A stretch of 64,000 bases of DNA from the NCBI RefSeq assembly GCF_042477335.2, contig NC_091245.1, forward strand, positions 230,453,501 to 230,517,500, in the 5' to 3' direction. Every line of letters begins with the position of its first letter. Position 1 is the first letter of the stretch. Positions 11,921-24,600 of the stretch are shown piece by piece. The DNA comes from Ovis canadensis. Its lineage: Eukaryota > Chordata > Mammalia > Artiodactyla > Bovidae. The notes below the pieces were generated by a model that was not told the origin of the DNA, ran no database searches, and saw only the letters and a list, made by a program, of their open reading frames with translations. The translations under genes were made by a program, and so were the position numbers.

Positions 11921-12216
11921 TACAAATCACTGCTGCTGCTGCTGCTAAGTCGCTTCAGTCGTGTCCGACTCTGTGCGACCCCATAGACGGCAGCCCACCA
12001 GGCTCCCCTGTCCCTGGGATTCTCCAGGCAAGAACACTGGAGTGGGTTGCCATTTCCTTCTCTGATGCATGAAAGTGAAAGTGAAAGTGAATTCACTCAG
12101 TCGTGTCTGACTCTTAGTGACCCCATGGACTGCAGCCTACCAGGCTCCTCCATCCATGGGATATTCCAGCAAGAGTACTGGAGTGGGGTGCCATTGCCTT
12201 CTCCGTACAAATCACT
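11921..12216 (-). mobile_element. Bov-A2 SINE with target-site duplication
   Basis: Two Bov-A monomers joined by a 'gaaagtgaaagtgaaagtga' spacer (12071-12090). The unit is flanked by 'tacaaatcact' at 11921-11931 and 12206-12216. The (CTG)n edge at 11931-11945 is part of the element. Confidence 0.95.
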
Positions 12217-12340
12217 AGATTATATTACAATGTGGAATGGGACTCAAGAGCTCTGGATGGGACTGAGATTCTGCATTTCTAACAAGCTCCCAGGTGAAGC
12301 TGCAGCTGCTGCCGCTGTTGAGGACCTCACTTTGTGCAGC

Positions 12341-12819
12341 ATGCTTTTTCTATTTTGTTTGCAGCTTAACAAATATCTTGACTAATACTTGTAGATTCTG
12401 TCATCAATAATGGGTGGGGGGGGGCATGGTTTATATACAAACCAATACTGAAACACACAAAAAGGAAAATTTTCAATTTTTCTGGGATGACAATTATTCT
12501 ATTTATTCTATTGTTTTCTAGGGAAAAGGCTGGATGATGCTTAATTTTAAAAATTAAGGTGAGTCCAAATTGTGTTGAGTGATATTTTATTGTTTTGTAG
12601 TAGCCTTTAGAGCTAATTGAAGCGATGTATCCTAAAACTAGATTTGGAAACCATTCTGTGAGGTATTTACATCTTTGGGTGCATGATTAGAGTGGGGGTA
12701 TAAGGGGTGTAGGAGGCAGAAACAACAACTTCCTGACTAAATTCACTTTCCCAGAATCTTTTCCTCATGCACTGTCTCTTTAAATAACTGAGACAAAGAG
12801 AATTCAGCTAGATAAAGGC
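12341..12819. other. Intergenic, nothing recognised
   Basis: Contains a G run at about 12415-12423; no gene or named repeat seen. Confidence 0.4.
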
Positions 12820-13064
12820 AGAAGCAGAGTGCGTGTATGCTGAGTCGCTTTAGTCGTGTCGGACTCTTTGTGACCCCATGGACTGTAGCCCACCAAGCTC
12901 CTCTGTCCATGGGGTTCTCCAGGCAAGAATATTGGAGTGGATTGCCAGGCCCTTCGCCAGGGGATCTTCCTGACCCAGGGATCGAACCCACATCTCTTGT
13001 GTCTCCTGCATTGGCAGGTGGGTTCTTTACCACTAGCACCACCTGGGAAGCCAAGAAGCAGAGT
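12820..13064 (-). mobile_element. Bov-tA SINE with target-site duplication
   Basis: Flanked by 'agaagcagagt' at 12820-12830 and 13054-13064. Confidence 0.92.
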
Positions 13065-13117
13065 AGCCCTCCCCAAATTATGGTAACAGGTATGGACAAT
13101 AGAGGCCTAAAGACTAG

Positions 13118-13460
13118 TCTCTAAGTCATCTCAAGCTGCCATAACAAAACACCATAGCCTTGGTGGCTTAGACAGACATTACTCTCTCACAATTGTAGAG
13201 ACCAGCTGATTTGGAATTTGGTAAGGGACAGATGGCTGACTTCTTGCCATTTCTTCACATGATGGAGAAAGACAGTTTTGGTGTCTGTCTTCTTACAAGG
13301 ACATGAATCTCATTTTGGAGGCCTCACTATCATGACCTCATCTGAATCTAATTACCTTCTAAGGGCCCCACCACTTAATGCCATCACATCAGTGGGGTTA
13401 GAGTTTCAACATATGCATTTGTAAGGGGTAGGGAAACAGACATTCAGCCCACTACAACTA
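13118..13460 (-). mobile_element. MLT1-family LTR
   Basis: 'gccataacaaaacaccatag' to 'gacattcagcccactacaa', complement orientation. Confidence 0.75.
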
Positions 13461-14660
13461 GATAAAGACTCTTCTAGATAAATGATTTAGCTTTGGTGCT
13501 AGGAGTCTGTCAGTTCTGGGCAGAGTTCCCTGTTACCAGTGGTGGCGTGTTTTTGCTGCAATGTACGTGTGCCCGTGGGGAGCTTTGATCGACAGCAGAG
13601 CAGTGGGCAACACCTGCTTTCCTGTGGAGCCTGGAGGATGGCAGCGTTCTGTCAGTTGGAGAAGGAGATGCTTAACAAGCCCTGGGAGGCCATGGATAGT
13701 ACCTTAGACAAAAAATGGATGCTCTGGTTCTAGAAAACAAACAAGGCAAGCTCCAAGGTAGCTCAGAACACAAGAGAGTATATCAAATGGACTTTAGGAA
13801 GAAAACCAAGAGTTGTGTGAATACACCAAGATTTCCCCTGGCTCATGCCAGCATCCAAAGAACATCTTACTGTTGGTTTCTTGGCTGCACGTGCCTTTCC
13901 AAGGCAGAAACAGAAAGACAAAAATCTACAACGCAGAGAAAACAGACATGGAGAGAAAACTGAGTAGTTTTTGCCATAATTAAGTCAGAAAATGGCTAGC
14001 CCTCCCTTATTCACAGCTTACATAAGCAATTCTCACTCTGGTATTGTAGTATTTAAGGACTTCTCCAAGATGTCTTCAGGAAATCTTCTCTCTTCAGATC
14101 TCTCTCCACTAACACCCCTTCTAAAAAATTTAATATAAATAAACTCACATTTTAAATCTGAAAACATACATGACTCACATACAAATTTCATATAGTACAT
14201 TAGGTATCAAAATGAGATAATTTAACTATTTTAATGGAATAGAGCTAAAAAATAAATAGTGCTAATAATAAATAAAAGAATAGCAAAATTTGTAGCTAAG
14301 ATGGATAGAGCTTTGAGATATATTGTGGCATAAAAACAAATTGAAAAATAGTGCATATATCACACAATTTTGAGGGAAACACACACAATTTTTTAAATAA
14401 TATATATGAAGATGTAAGGAAAATGGTCTGGAAGGACATTTCCATCTGAGATGAGTAATTATCCTAGCAAAGGATTAAACAATAACAACTACACACAAAA
14501 ATCCAAGCATGGACCTTACCTAGAGAGACCCCAAAGAACAAGCCCTATTTGGGCCTCAGAGAGAGAAGACACACCATTTTTGTGGATTTAATCAAATGTG
14601 TTAGGCAAAATCGTTCACCAATGTATTTACTTATTCTTAAAATTTTGAAAGCATCATACT
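13461..14660. other. Intergenic, nothing firmly recognised
   Basis: The 14100-14450 part is very AT-rich and may be an old L1 fragment. Frames at 13539-13963 lack any domain. Confidence 0.4.
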
Positions 14661-14661
14661 T

Positions 14662-14790
14662 TTATTTTTATTTATTTGGCTGTGTCATGAGCAGCATGCA
14701 GGATATTAGTTCCCCCACCAGGGATCAAACCTGTGCCCCTTGTGGTGGAAGCACAGAGTCTTAACCACTGGACCACAGGGAAGTCCCACA
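14662..14790 (-). mobile_element. CHR-type SINE
   Basis: 'tttggctgtgtcatgagcag' to 'ccacagggaagtccca', complement copy. Confidence 0.8.
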
Positions 14791-15985
14791 CCAATATACT
14801 TAAATAGAAGCAGAAGGAGAATTATCTCATTGCCCTCCTCCCCACTCAAATAATGCCTTGGATTCCACTCTCTCAGGCAAAAAGAGGCCAAAACTAAAAA
14901 AGTGAAACAAAACAAAGATGAAGAAGTTAGTTCTGGGTCAGGTCATCCCAGTCATTTGTGGGGCCCTGGGCTAGAGTACAAATGGACATCCACGTGTAAT
15001 ATGTCTAAACATGTAAGTTATAAGTCAAGCAAACACGCTGTTACATGAAATATATTGTGTCTTCCTGCTTTGACAAATATTCCTGCCAAATGAATAACTG
15101 ACAGGAGGGACAGGTCAAGTGAGAACTGTCAGAGCCGGACACCAGCAAGAGGCAGCATTTGGAGAGCCAGCTCGTGGTCCGTGGGTCTTGTTCTTGGTTT
15201 TCTGCTGCTGGCCTGTGTGGCGAGGGGCTCTGTGCATGTGTGGACCACTAGGCTTGCACAGACAATCTCCATCCGCATCCCTGTAAACAGCTACATCTGG
15301 TCTCCCCTGGCCCTGCTATGTCCCAGCCTTGGAGAGTTGGAGCTGGTGAAGGTTGGACTGGGGAAAGGCCTATTGTGGGCCCTGGAAGAGAGCTTAGGGC
15401 ATTTGGAGAGGAATGTGGGATCTCTCTTCCCCTGAGCTTGGTTTAGAAGTGGAGACAGGACAAAAGCTATGGAAGGGCACATCCCTTGGGCCTCATGGAC
15501 TCCTTAGCCCATGGCAAGTGTAATTGGATGACAGCTGTGGAAGGGTCCTCTGAAGCCAGGGTCCTGGGTTTGGGTCCCCTCTTACACTGATCTAAAGTCA
15601 GTGCTATTTTTGATTTGGGGATGTTCTGAGCTCAGGTCCTGATGAGTTAAGGGGTTTCAAGTGTCATTTTGATTATGTTATATATAGAATCTAAGTTAGT
15701 GAATCATTTTTTTCACTTTGTGCCAAACATGGATATTTAAAAATACAGGCAACATAGCCAGTATCAAGACTTTCATCTCTGTGAGAGATATCCAGGAGTG
15801 AATCAGAGACTGACAGATAAAACCAGCCCCACCTCTCTCAACTCCTCCTCTCATTTCACTGGAGTAACAGGCAGAATTGTTGACACTGTAAACTGTTTTC
15901 TCTCCTGCTTTTGCAGAGTGAATATGGTTAAATGTACCTTAAAGTGCAAACAGTGTGATTCTACTGTACTGACTATGGGATTGTA
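14791..15985. other. Intergenic, nothing recognised
   Basis: Mostly unique sequence. The 84-residue frame at 15181-15435 has no domain or flanking splice pattern that I can support. Confidence 0.4.
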
Positions 15986-15989
15986 TTTC

Positions 15990-16260
15990 CTTTGTATTAT
16001 TTTTTTGCTGCATAACAAATTACCCCCCAAATATAACAGCTTAAAACAACAAATATTTATTATTTCAGAGTTTGTGTGGGTCAGAAATCTGTAAATGGCT
16101 TAGCTGGGTGGTTGTGGCTCAAGGTCTGTCATGAGATTGTAGGCAAGCTGTCCACCAGGGCTGCGGTGGTCCAAAGACTCAGGTGAGGCTGAAGGATCCA
16201 ATACAAGTTCACTCACATGTTTTTTTCAGGCTTTAGTTCATTTGCTTATCATATTATATT
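15990..16260 (-). mobile_element. Old mammalian interspersed repeat, family not fixed
   Basis: 'gctgcataacaaattacccc', 'ttaaaacaacaaatatttat' and 'tggcttagctgggtggttgt' are a familiar MER/LTR-like series. Confidence 0.5.
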
Positions 16261-16529
16261 GGCCTCCTGGAAGCCAAAAAACTTCTGGAAGGTGAGAAGA
16301 GTCAAGTGACATAGTAACATTTGGAAAAGGGGACTTCAGATCTGGCAGATGCAAGGTAACTTCCAAAACCAGAATCTGCCAACAGGTGCTGTGTTGGGCC
16401 ACCTGGGGAGTTTATGAAAAATATACCAGTAGTATACACATCCTTATAGTTAATAATACTGTATTATATAATTGAAAGTTGCTTAGAGATTATATCTTAA
16501 AAGTTCTTGGCATAAGAACAAAATTTTTG

Positions 16530-16655
16530 TAACCAGGTGTGGTGATGGGTATGAACTAGACTAATTATGGTGAGCATTTCACATATATACACCTACCAAA
16601 TCATTATATTGTACATCTGAAACTAATAAGATGGTGTATATCTAAATAAAAATTA
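16530..16655 (+). mobile_element. Old L1 3' terminus
   Basis: 'ggtgtggtgatgggtatgaa' to 'acatctgaaactaataagat' and an A-rich end match the common L1M terminus. Confidence 0.75.
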
Positions 16656-17647
16656 CCTGTTTCTAGGTCTACTTTTTTTTTTCTTTTGAAAGGAAGGTGA
16701 ACTCAAGAGAGTTAAATGACTTGCTCAAATGCCCATAGCTAGAAAAGGGCTGAGCTGGGGCTGGAACTGAGTTACTGGGAGAAGGTAGCATACCAGCCTG
16801 GCTCCCCTCAAACCCATGTGAACATGAAGCCTGCCACTCCCTTGACAGCCAGGCAGCCCTGTGTGAGTTGTTATATAATCTGTCTGAACCCCAGTTAGTT
16901 TATATGTGAAGAGGGTGTAATATTTGTGCTGTTATTGTGATGACTGAGATATTTTTTAATGCTCCCTTGCCAAAGAACACTGGGAATATTTCCTATCGTT
17001 TTAAGAGTTGAATTTATTACTCATTGCACTGAGGGAAATGCATACCATGGGAAACCCTGGAGGTGTGTTAGTGAGAAGGTATTAGAAAATATTATTAAAG
17101 GATTTTTTTGTTAGCTGATTGCAGGGGGGCTCAGGACACCAGAGTTCATTCTACAAATGTATATCTTTGTAAATCTGATTCTTAGAAGGGCAGACCAGAG
17201 GGAAACTAAGGCTATAATTGGCAAAGAGGCCCTAACTGGCCAGAATGGCTGTGTGTCCACTGTGGCTTGGACGACGTTCATATTTTGTCTGTGTTTAGAC
17301 ATGATTAAGGAGTCTTGCTCTTGTCTTTGTACATCGTGGTCACAGAGGGGCCTTGTCTGATGCTGATGTTCTGAGAACTTGTTCATGTTTATGTTAAACA
17401 GAAGAACATCAAGGCCCAGTGGTAGTACCAAGGCCATCTCTTTCCCAGGTATAAACCATCTAGTCATAGTGCTGGACTCAGCTGGTGTTCCAGGCCCTGA
17501 GCCATGACTTTATTGTGCTCTCCCACACTGTCAGCACTGGACCTCTGAGTCACAGTGAGACAGACAGGGGTGTTCTGAGGTGGAGACATTTGCAGGAAAC
17601 TAAAACACAGATGTCCCTTCAAGAGCAATGACTCCTTTTCTTCCCCA
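16656..17647. other. Intergenic, nothing firmly recognised
   Basis: A weak MIR-like stretch lies at about 16690-16770. The 118-residue minus-strand frame at 17111-17467 has no domain. Confidence 0.4.
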
Positions 17648-17948
17648 GCTTCAGGCATGCTGCTGCTGCTGCGGCTGCTAAGTCACTTCAGTCGTGTCCG
17701 CCTCTGTGCGACCCCATAGACAGCAGCCCACCAGGCTCCCCCGTCCCTGGGATTCTCCAGGCAAGAACACTGGAGTGGGTTGCCATGTCCTTCTCCAATG
17801 CGTGAAAGTGAAAAGTGAAAGTGAAGTCGCTCAGTCGTACCCAACTTGTAGCGACCCCATGGACTGCAGCCTACCAGGCTCCTCCATCCACAGGATTTTT
17901 CAGCAAGAGTGTTGGAGGGTGCCATTGCCTTCTCCGGCTTCAGGCATG
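17648..17948 (-). mobile_element. Bov-A2 SINE upstream of the gene, with interferon-response-like repeats
   Basis: Flanked by a perfect 12-bp duplication 'gcttcaggcatg' (17648-17659 and 17937-17948). The spacer between its monomers (17804-17826) reads GAAAGTGAAAAGTGAAAGTG, which fits the IRF/ISRE pattern GAAANNGAAA more than once. It ends about 0.75 kb before the CpG island. Confidence 0.93.
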
Positions 17949-18217
17949 ACATGAAGCCATTTCCATGAGGTCAAGGGTATTTCAGTCTGTGGAGAATTTC
18001 AGAAAGAGAAAAGATGGGGCTGCAAGGTGGAGGGCGCATCCTGGACTCTGCCTTAGCTTCCTTCCTGCAGTAGAGGTGTACTCTGCACTTACTGTGAGTC
18101 AGACCTGGGCTTGATGCTGTGACAGCCACCACTACGTGGAAAATAGACAAGCAAAGGATCACGCTGAGAAATGGGGTAAAAGAAGACAGGGTACCACAAG
18201 GACTACTGGCAGTCTAA

Positions 18218-18402
18218 GCAGTGGTTCCTATACTTTTCTGAATATTGGAATCATCTGGATCTTTAACAAATATGAGTGACTGGATCCTAGTGCACTAATC
18301 TAATTCATCTGGGATACCACTCTGAGCATTTTAAAAACTCGGAGATTTTTAAAACTCCCTGGGTAATCAAATGTGCAGCAAAGTTGGGAAATCATTGGTT
18401 TA
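18218..18402. mobile_element. MER5A-like hAT element
   Basis: Inverted-repeat-like ends ('gcagtggttcctatactttt' and 'gttgggaaatcattgg') surround a MER5A-like body. Confidence 0.6.
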
Positions 18403-18689
18403 GCCCATCCATCCTTATAGTTTAGGGTGGAGGGGCCGGGGTTATACAGCTGTTTAACCATATGAAAGCTGCGGTCCCATTCTAGACACTTGGATTTAGA
18501 TATAAAATCTGAAAATAAATTTCGATGGGCTTTCAGACCCTAGGAAAAGAATCTGGGAATTCCTCGAGGGAGGCGGGTCGTCTCGTGAAAACCCCCCAAT
18601 CAGGGTGATATGAGCTCCCCGCAGAATGGCGCTGGCCCTGCTCTTTCACAGAAGCCCCGGCATTAGTGTCACCAAACCTAGCTCCCGCA

Positions 18690-19790
18690 GGGAGGTAAGC
18701 AAGCCACCGAGCGGCCGGTGTGCGCACGTGTGAGAGTGCGCCCGCCGGCGTGCACGCGCGGGGCAGCCGGCGAGAGTGCGTTTCCGTTCGGGAGCCCGGG
18801 CGGCCTCCGGCTGCGGCTGCGGCAGCGCGCCCGGCGCCCCCTCCCGCCCAGTCCCCTCCCCCGGTGGCTCTCGCTCGCCCTCGTCCCTCCCCCGGCAGCG
18901 TCCGCCGCCTCCGGGTGCGCAGGGCAGCGCACGGCACGCGAACCCCTCCTGCAGGCACCCGGGCGCTACTCGAGCGCCGAGCCCCGGGCGCGCCTGGCGC
19001 CCCCTCCCAGACGCCTAACGACGATGAGCCAAGACTCAGGGGTCGCGGAGAGCAGGTGAGCGCAGCCGCGGGGCTGGGTGGGGGTCGGGGTTTGGGAAGG
19101 AGGACGGGCAGAGCGGGGGTGGGGTGCGGCTGGCCCCGACATCGCCGCGTGGAGAAGGGGCTTTGCGGTCTTCAGCACCCTCTACCGCGGGCTCTGCTTT
19201 TCCCGTTTTCCGGACGGGGCGGGGGCTCCACTCCCGCCCCAGCATCCCCGCTCGAGCTGCACAAACAAAGCACCCTTCGGTAGCGGCGCCTGCCTGGCGA
19301 GGGTATGGAGCGTGGGGGTAGCGACTCGCCGTCTAGCCCGGACTCCGATTCCCTACCCGCCGGCAGGCCTCGGGCGGCTGCACCTGGGTCGGGCGCGCTG
19401 CTCCGGGGTCGCGCGCAGGTGCTCGCGCGGGAAGCGGTGGCGCGCGGCTCCGAGGCCCCGGGCGCCGGGCCAGGAGGAGGAGCTACGGCCGGAGCTACTG
19501 CCCCCTGCCGTCGCGGCTTGCCGGCGCCAGCAACCGGCCCCTCGGCAGCGGCGGCGCAAAGGCGGCAGCAGGTGGGCCCGATTTGTCCCCGTCCACCCGG
19601 CGGCAGAGTGTGGAGGGGCTGATCGCCCTGTGGCATCCCCTATGCTCCCAGCGCGAGTGGACTCGCGCCCTTCCCGCCTCCGCGCTGACTCCCCGCCGCC
19701 CAGGCCGGCTTCTGCTGTCCTCGTCTGCTCCCGTCTCTCGAGCTTCAGCTCTCCGGATCCCCTGCGCCCACTGCACCCGGGTCTGGGAGG
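18690..19790 (+). promoter_or_regulatory. CpG island promoter of the FIIND-Death-domain gene
   Basis: GC content and CpG density rise abruptly here compared with the AT-rich flanks, and GC boxes are visible (for example 'ggggcggggg' near 19215). No TATA box is obvious. The first coding exon, with its ATG at 19024 and donor at 19056, lies inside. The transcription start cannot be fixed by eye. Confidence 0.8.
19024..19055 (+). CDS. Coding exon 1 (residues 1-10, splits codon 11)
   Basis: The ATG has A at -3 and A at +4. The donor is AGCAG|GTGAGC. The frame stays open upstream to about 18718 inside the CpG island, but that extension is Arg/Pro-rich and looks like translated GC-rich leader, so this ATG is preferred. 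Confidence 0.82.
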
Positions 19791-21615
19791 ACTTGGGTAG
19801 TTTTTCTGAACACCACCGGCGCTTTGGCCCCTTGACTTTCAAATGGTTTGAGCCGAGAGCGGGATTATTTCCGTAATCCCCTTTTGCCCATGCGTGGAAC
19901 ACCCCCATCATCCCCCTGCGCCAGTCATCCCTTCTACCCTCCCATGAGCCCTAATAGTGTCTTTAGCACAGAAGGCGCGAGATCAACACTGCTTTTAGGA
20001 TATCTGCTGTTGTAAAGGTAGCCAATGCCTCTGTTTGTCATCAGCGTCCCACGTTCCTTTAAAGGCAGCCTCTCGTAACGTGGGACTGTGTATTCAGAGC
20101 TGGCTTGGGCTGTAGTGGTCGAGTTCTCCAGAGCTCTCATCTGCAGAAGCAGACTTTTGGCACTGGATGCAGTTTCAGCACAAGACACGTGACGGCTTGT
20201 TTGTGAAATGTATCCTTTAGGTAATTCTCTCATTGCTGTAAGCACATGCAGGAAGCCCGCCCAAAGCAGTGCAGAAACCCTGGGCAAAGATTCAGACTGC
20301 AGAGAACTTGCTTATGGGACAGTCCCTGCCACATCACAGTTTATGCACGATCAACTAGAGAATACGGAGCTTTACAATGTTCCACGACTTCAGTGTTTCG
20401 TGGATTATTCGTTGAACATTAGGCTCATAATCTTTTGGGAAGAAGGGAAGGATTTTTTTGTTTTATGTGTGATATATATATATTTTTTCTTTTTGCCTCT
20501 GTTCTTTAAAACACTGTTGCAATCAGGAAGACAGTGTCGAAAAGTTTGTTGTGGCTAGGTTCTGCTGTTGAATTTCTTGACATTAGCAAGAAATGTCAAG
20601 AATTTGCTTTGAGGAATTAGGGTGAACAGTTTCACCTTGGGTGAAACTGGGTCCACTTGGGTCATCAAAAACACTTCCTTAGAGATGGTCAGTTAGCAGG
20701 GAGACTTGCAAATGGTGGTTACAGTGAATTTTGAATCAATCAAATACAGCAAAAGCAAAGTTTTGTTCTAAAAGAAAAGGGAAGTGAAGTATAGTGTGTG
20801 AAATTAGCATGCACGGTTATTTACACAAACAAAGCAGAGCTAACTCAACTTCTTCCTACTCCTTCCTAGTTCAGTTCAGTCGCTCAGTCGTGTTTGACTC
20901 TTTGTGACCCCATTACTCTGAAATATGGGTCCTCCCTACCTCTTTACATAAAAGCTTGCTAGCCTGCAGTCGCTGATCTTTCTGGTCTCTTCAGTAAAAC
21001 TTACTAATGAGTCATTTGCTCATTTCAGTGTGGCAGCAAAGTCTGTATAATTGTGTGTCAAACAAGAGGGAGGTGTAATTCTTAGTAAACTGTAAAGCAC
21101 CCTACAGATGTTTGCTACTGTTGCTTGTAATTTTTAGTAGCTGTACAGTATGCCACTCTGATACTTAGTCATTCCCATATTTTTTGCCATTTAAAATGTT
21201 ATTACTGATTTTTAAATACTAAGGAGGTCTCTATATCTAGGGACTTCCCAGATGGCTCAATGGTAAAGAATCTGCCTGCCAATACAGGAAGTGTGGGTTC
21301 AATCCCTGGTCCAGAAGAATCCCATGGAGAAGGAAATGGCAACCCACCCCAATATTCTTGCTTGGAAAATCCCATGGACAGAGGAACCTGGTGGGCTACA
21401 GTCCATGGGGTCGAAAAAGAGTCGGATATGACTTAGCAACAGCAACTTTATATCTAATTACTACATTGTTTCTGTCATTTATCCAGTGAACCTTTTTTTT
21501 TTTTTTTAATAGTGCAAACTATATGCCAGACAATGTGTTAGATGCTGAGGATGTGGAATCCTTTGCTGTACACACACACACTTCTCTTGTTCTCTAGTAT
21601 ACACACACACACACA

Positions 21616-21655
<40 letters not shown>

Positions 21656-24600
21656 GTTTTCTAGTTCCCAAGAGTTATAAACGACTTACAAAGTACAATG
21701 TGCATGCGTGCTCCGTTGTGTCTGACTCTTTGCAACGCCATGGACTGTAGCCTGCCAGGCTCCTCTGTCCATGCAATTTTCCAGGCAAGAATACTGGAGT
21801 GGGTTGCCATTTCCTGCTCCAGGGGATCTTCACTATTCAGAGGTTGAACCTGTGTCTGTTGCATCTCTTGAGCAGCACAATAAAGCCATTAATTTAGGTG
21901 TGCATCAGAGCAGGGCTCAGGGAGGGGAGTAGAAAGGGATCCCTTCAACTGGGCTGAGAAATGGGAATCACCCCACCTCATCCATTCTCAGTCAGGCGAA
22001 CTCTCCTTCTTGCCTGCCCTGGGCACTTGTGATTTCATTCTTTTCCCTCTTCTTCCTCCTCCTCTCCTTGACCCCTCACTGATAGAAGTGTTCCAATTGC
22101 CTCCTTTCTCCCTTAAGGCAGCTCAGTTCCAACTTTTCCTCTTGGTCCCACTTCCCTTTGGAGTACAGTATGCAGAGATTTTATTGACAGTTAGTTATAG
22201 GAGAAAGAAGGAAGTAGACTTTGAAACTGTTCACTGTAATTCCTGTCACCCCACAGCTGCCATTTGGGCCATATCCCAAATGCAGTCATCTCTTCACTTT
22301 GCCCCCTACCACCCAGGGTCATTCTCCATTCATAAATGTGGCCCACAAAGCTAAAGGCCTATGTACTTTTCCTTTCCCATGATGCTGAAAACCCTTCCTT
22401 GAAGGGTTTTGTGTGCATGTACAGTCATACAGAAAACACAGCATTTAAAATGTACAGCTGATAAAATTATCACCAAGTGAACACATCTGTGTAACTGCCA
22501 CCCAGGTCAAGAAATAGAACCTGGCATCCTAAAAGCCCCTGTCCTTTTCCTCCTCCTTTCCTATCCCTTCATCCCAAAGGGACCAGAGATAGTTTTGCTA
22601 GTTTGTAAACTTTATAAACATAGACTCACACAGCATATGCCCTTTTGTGTCTGACTTCTTTTGTGCTGTTGTGTTTGTGAGATTCATCCTCCCAGTTGCG
22701 TGTAAGCAGTTTTGCATTCTGTGGCTTACAGGACTATTTTATGATGGAATCACATTTTGTTCATCCATTTTTCTCTTGATGAACATGGCAGTTGTTTCCA
22801 GGTTTTGCCTCTTACAACTAATGATGCGTGAATCCTTTAGCCTTTTGATATCCAAAAACCTACCTGTTTGACCACTATTTTTTTTTTTTCCTGCTGGTAT
22901 AACTGAAGAAAAGGAAGGGAGGGAATAGATGAAGGAGCCAGCCTGGAGAGCTAGGCCTGTGAATTTTTCACCTTTGCTGGCACTAAATGTTTTCCAAAGC
23001 ATTTAAGGCTGTGCTCTCATTCTGGGACCTGGACATAGAAGAAAAAAGTGATGGGATGGCTTACATCCCAGGTGAACTGATTATAGGTGGTGGTTATGGG
23101 ATGCTTAGAATAAAGGAAACTTGGTGATGATGGGAAGCCTGCCCAGCTTGGGAAGTGTCCCTTGGGAGAACTGACAGCTGGTGGCTCATGATGCCCACAT
23201 CTCTCCTCCGCCTTCCCTCACCTGTCTGCCACTTTCCCCTATGGAGTCCTTCACCCCCCCTCCCCCACCCTTCCCCACCCCACCGCTCCTCCCCCACCCC
23301 AGCCTGGTCCCAGAGGGCTTGGAGTACAGGAGATCCTTCTGTCCCTACTTCTGTCCCTACGCAAGGGGCTGTGTAGTTGGCTTCCAGATCTCAAGTCTGT
23401 GAAGACAGTTTCCTTGGAGTATGCTTTAAAGTTTCCTAGCCTCCTGAGGGGTGTTTGTCATCTGGTACTACAACTTCTTGGGCAGGGAGGTCTGGCTTTT
23501 GTGGCCTGGAGACTGAGATTTTCTTTGGGGAAATGCATGGATCTTTTGGGCTCAACGCAGGCAGTGTCTGAGCCTGTAGGCTATCAGGGTTGCACAGGGT
23601 CAAGCATTCCCCATGAGAGATGTTGACGACAGCAGATTCTGGAACCCTGCATTGTTGACTTCCTCCTTTGCGCTCAAACTTCAGATCTTCCCAAGAGGGA
23701 AGATACAGAGACTACTTGGTGGACCAGATGATCTCCATTCAGCATCCTGGGGTTGCCATAGGCTTGGTTTCAGAGTTGGAGTCTCTCCACCTCCCTGTCT
23801 TCCCTCACTCCTCCCTTTCTCCCTCTGATCACACTTGCTTTCCTCCTGTTCCTGGATCGTGATCAGTTCCTTCCTGCCTCAGACAGAAGCTGTGTGACCT
23901 CTTCTCCCCCGGCCCCAATTCTTCTCTTGCCTATTCTTGCTTGTCCTTTGTGGCTGAATTTAAAGGTCACTTCCTCAGGAAGCTGCCCCCCTACCCCCAC
24001 CCCCAATTCTTCAATCTTAGTCAGCACTTCCTTTCTCAGATGCAAGTAGACAGTCTTCCCCATCAGGCTGATGGGTGTTTGAAGCCGCAGTGCCAGTTGC
24101 TTTATTCACTCACGCCTGGCACACAGTCCACCTGTGTTTGTTAAATGGATGAGTTGATGGGTAAACCAGGAGACCTGAGACAGGTTGTAAGATTGTCTCT
24201 GCTTCTAACTTGCTGTGTGGTCTTGGGTGTTTATTAGTTTCACCTCTCCCAGAGTGCCCTCCCTCTGTAAAATAATGCATCAGGCTGGAAGATCTTTATA
24301 GGTTCCTTTCCATTTCATTATTTTCTGAGTCTAACAGTGAGGATCCTGAGAGGTGGTAGCTTTCTCTGAAAATGCAAAAGCTGACCTTACCATTGAGGTT
24401 TAAGCGGTCTTAAGTTTCATGCCTGTGTTCTTAGCATGAGAGCTGCATTCTTCCCAGTTCACCATAGCCTGCTCTGGGCTAAAATATAGCTTATATTGCT
24501 TTTATTGTGCTCTTCGCACATCACATACATTTTATTTCCTGATCTGTCTTCTCTTCCGCTAGTGTGCCCCTTGGGACCAGGTTCCTGTGTCACGTGTCAC

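Larger units (their letters stand above)
11650..12340. mobile_element. MER5A (hAT) element split by two SINEs
   Basis: The left part 'cacctcaaagtgtaagatgc' (about 11668) and right part 'gagattctgcatttctaaca' with 'cccaggtgaagctgcagctg' (12266-12310) are two halves of MER5A. A Bov-tA and a Bov-A2 lie between them. Confidence 0.65.

Noticed and set aside
11931..11945. (CTG)n triplet repeat as a possible unstable locus; same at 17660-17680
   Set aside because: The CTG run is the normal edge of Bov-A2 elements and is short.
13539..13963. Two overlapping frames as a small upstream gene
   Set aside because: No domain, no promoter-like composition, no consistent splice sites.
18533..18958. 141-residue minus-strand frame, possible divergent gene at the promoter
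   Set aside because: Low-complexity Arg/Ala/Gly composition, no domain and no supporting splice pattern; explained by CpG-island composition.
19078..19800. 240-residue open frame in the CpG island
   Set aside because: It starts inside intron 1, is Arg/Pro/Ala-rich in every frame, and overlaps equally long frames on the other strand; GC-rich sequence lacks stop codons.
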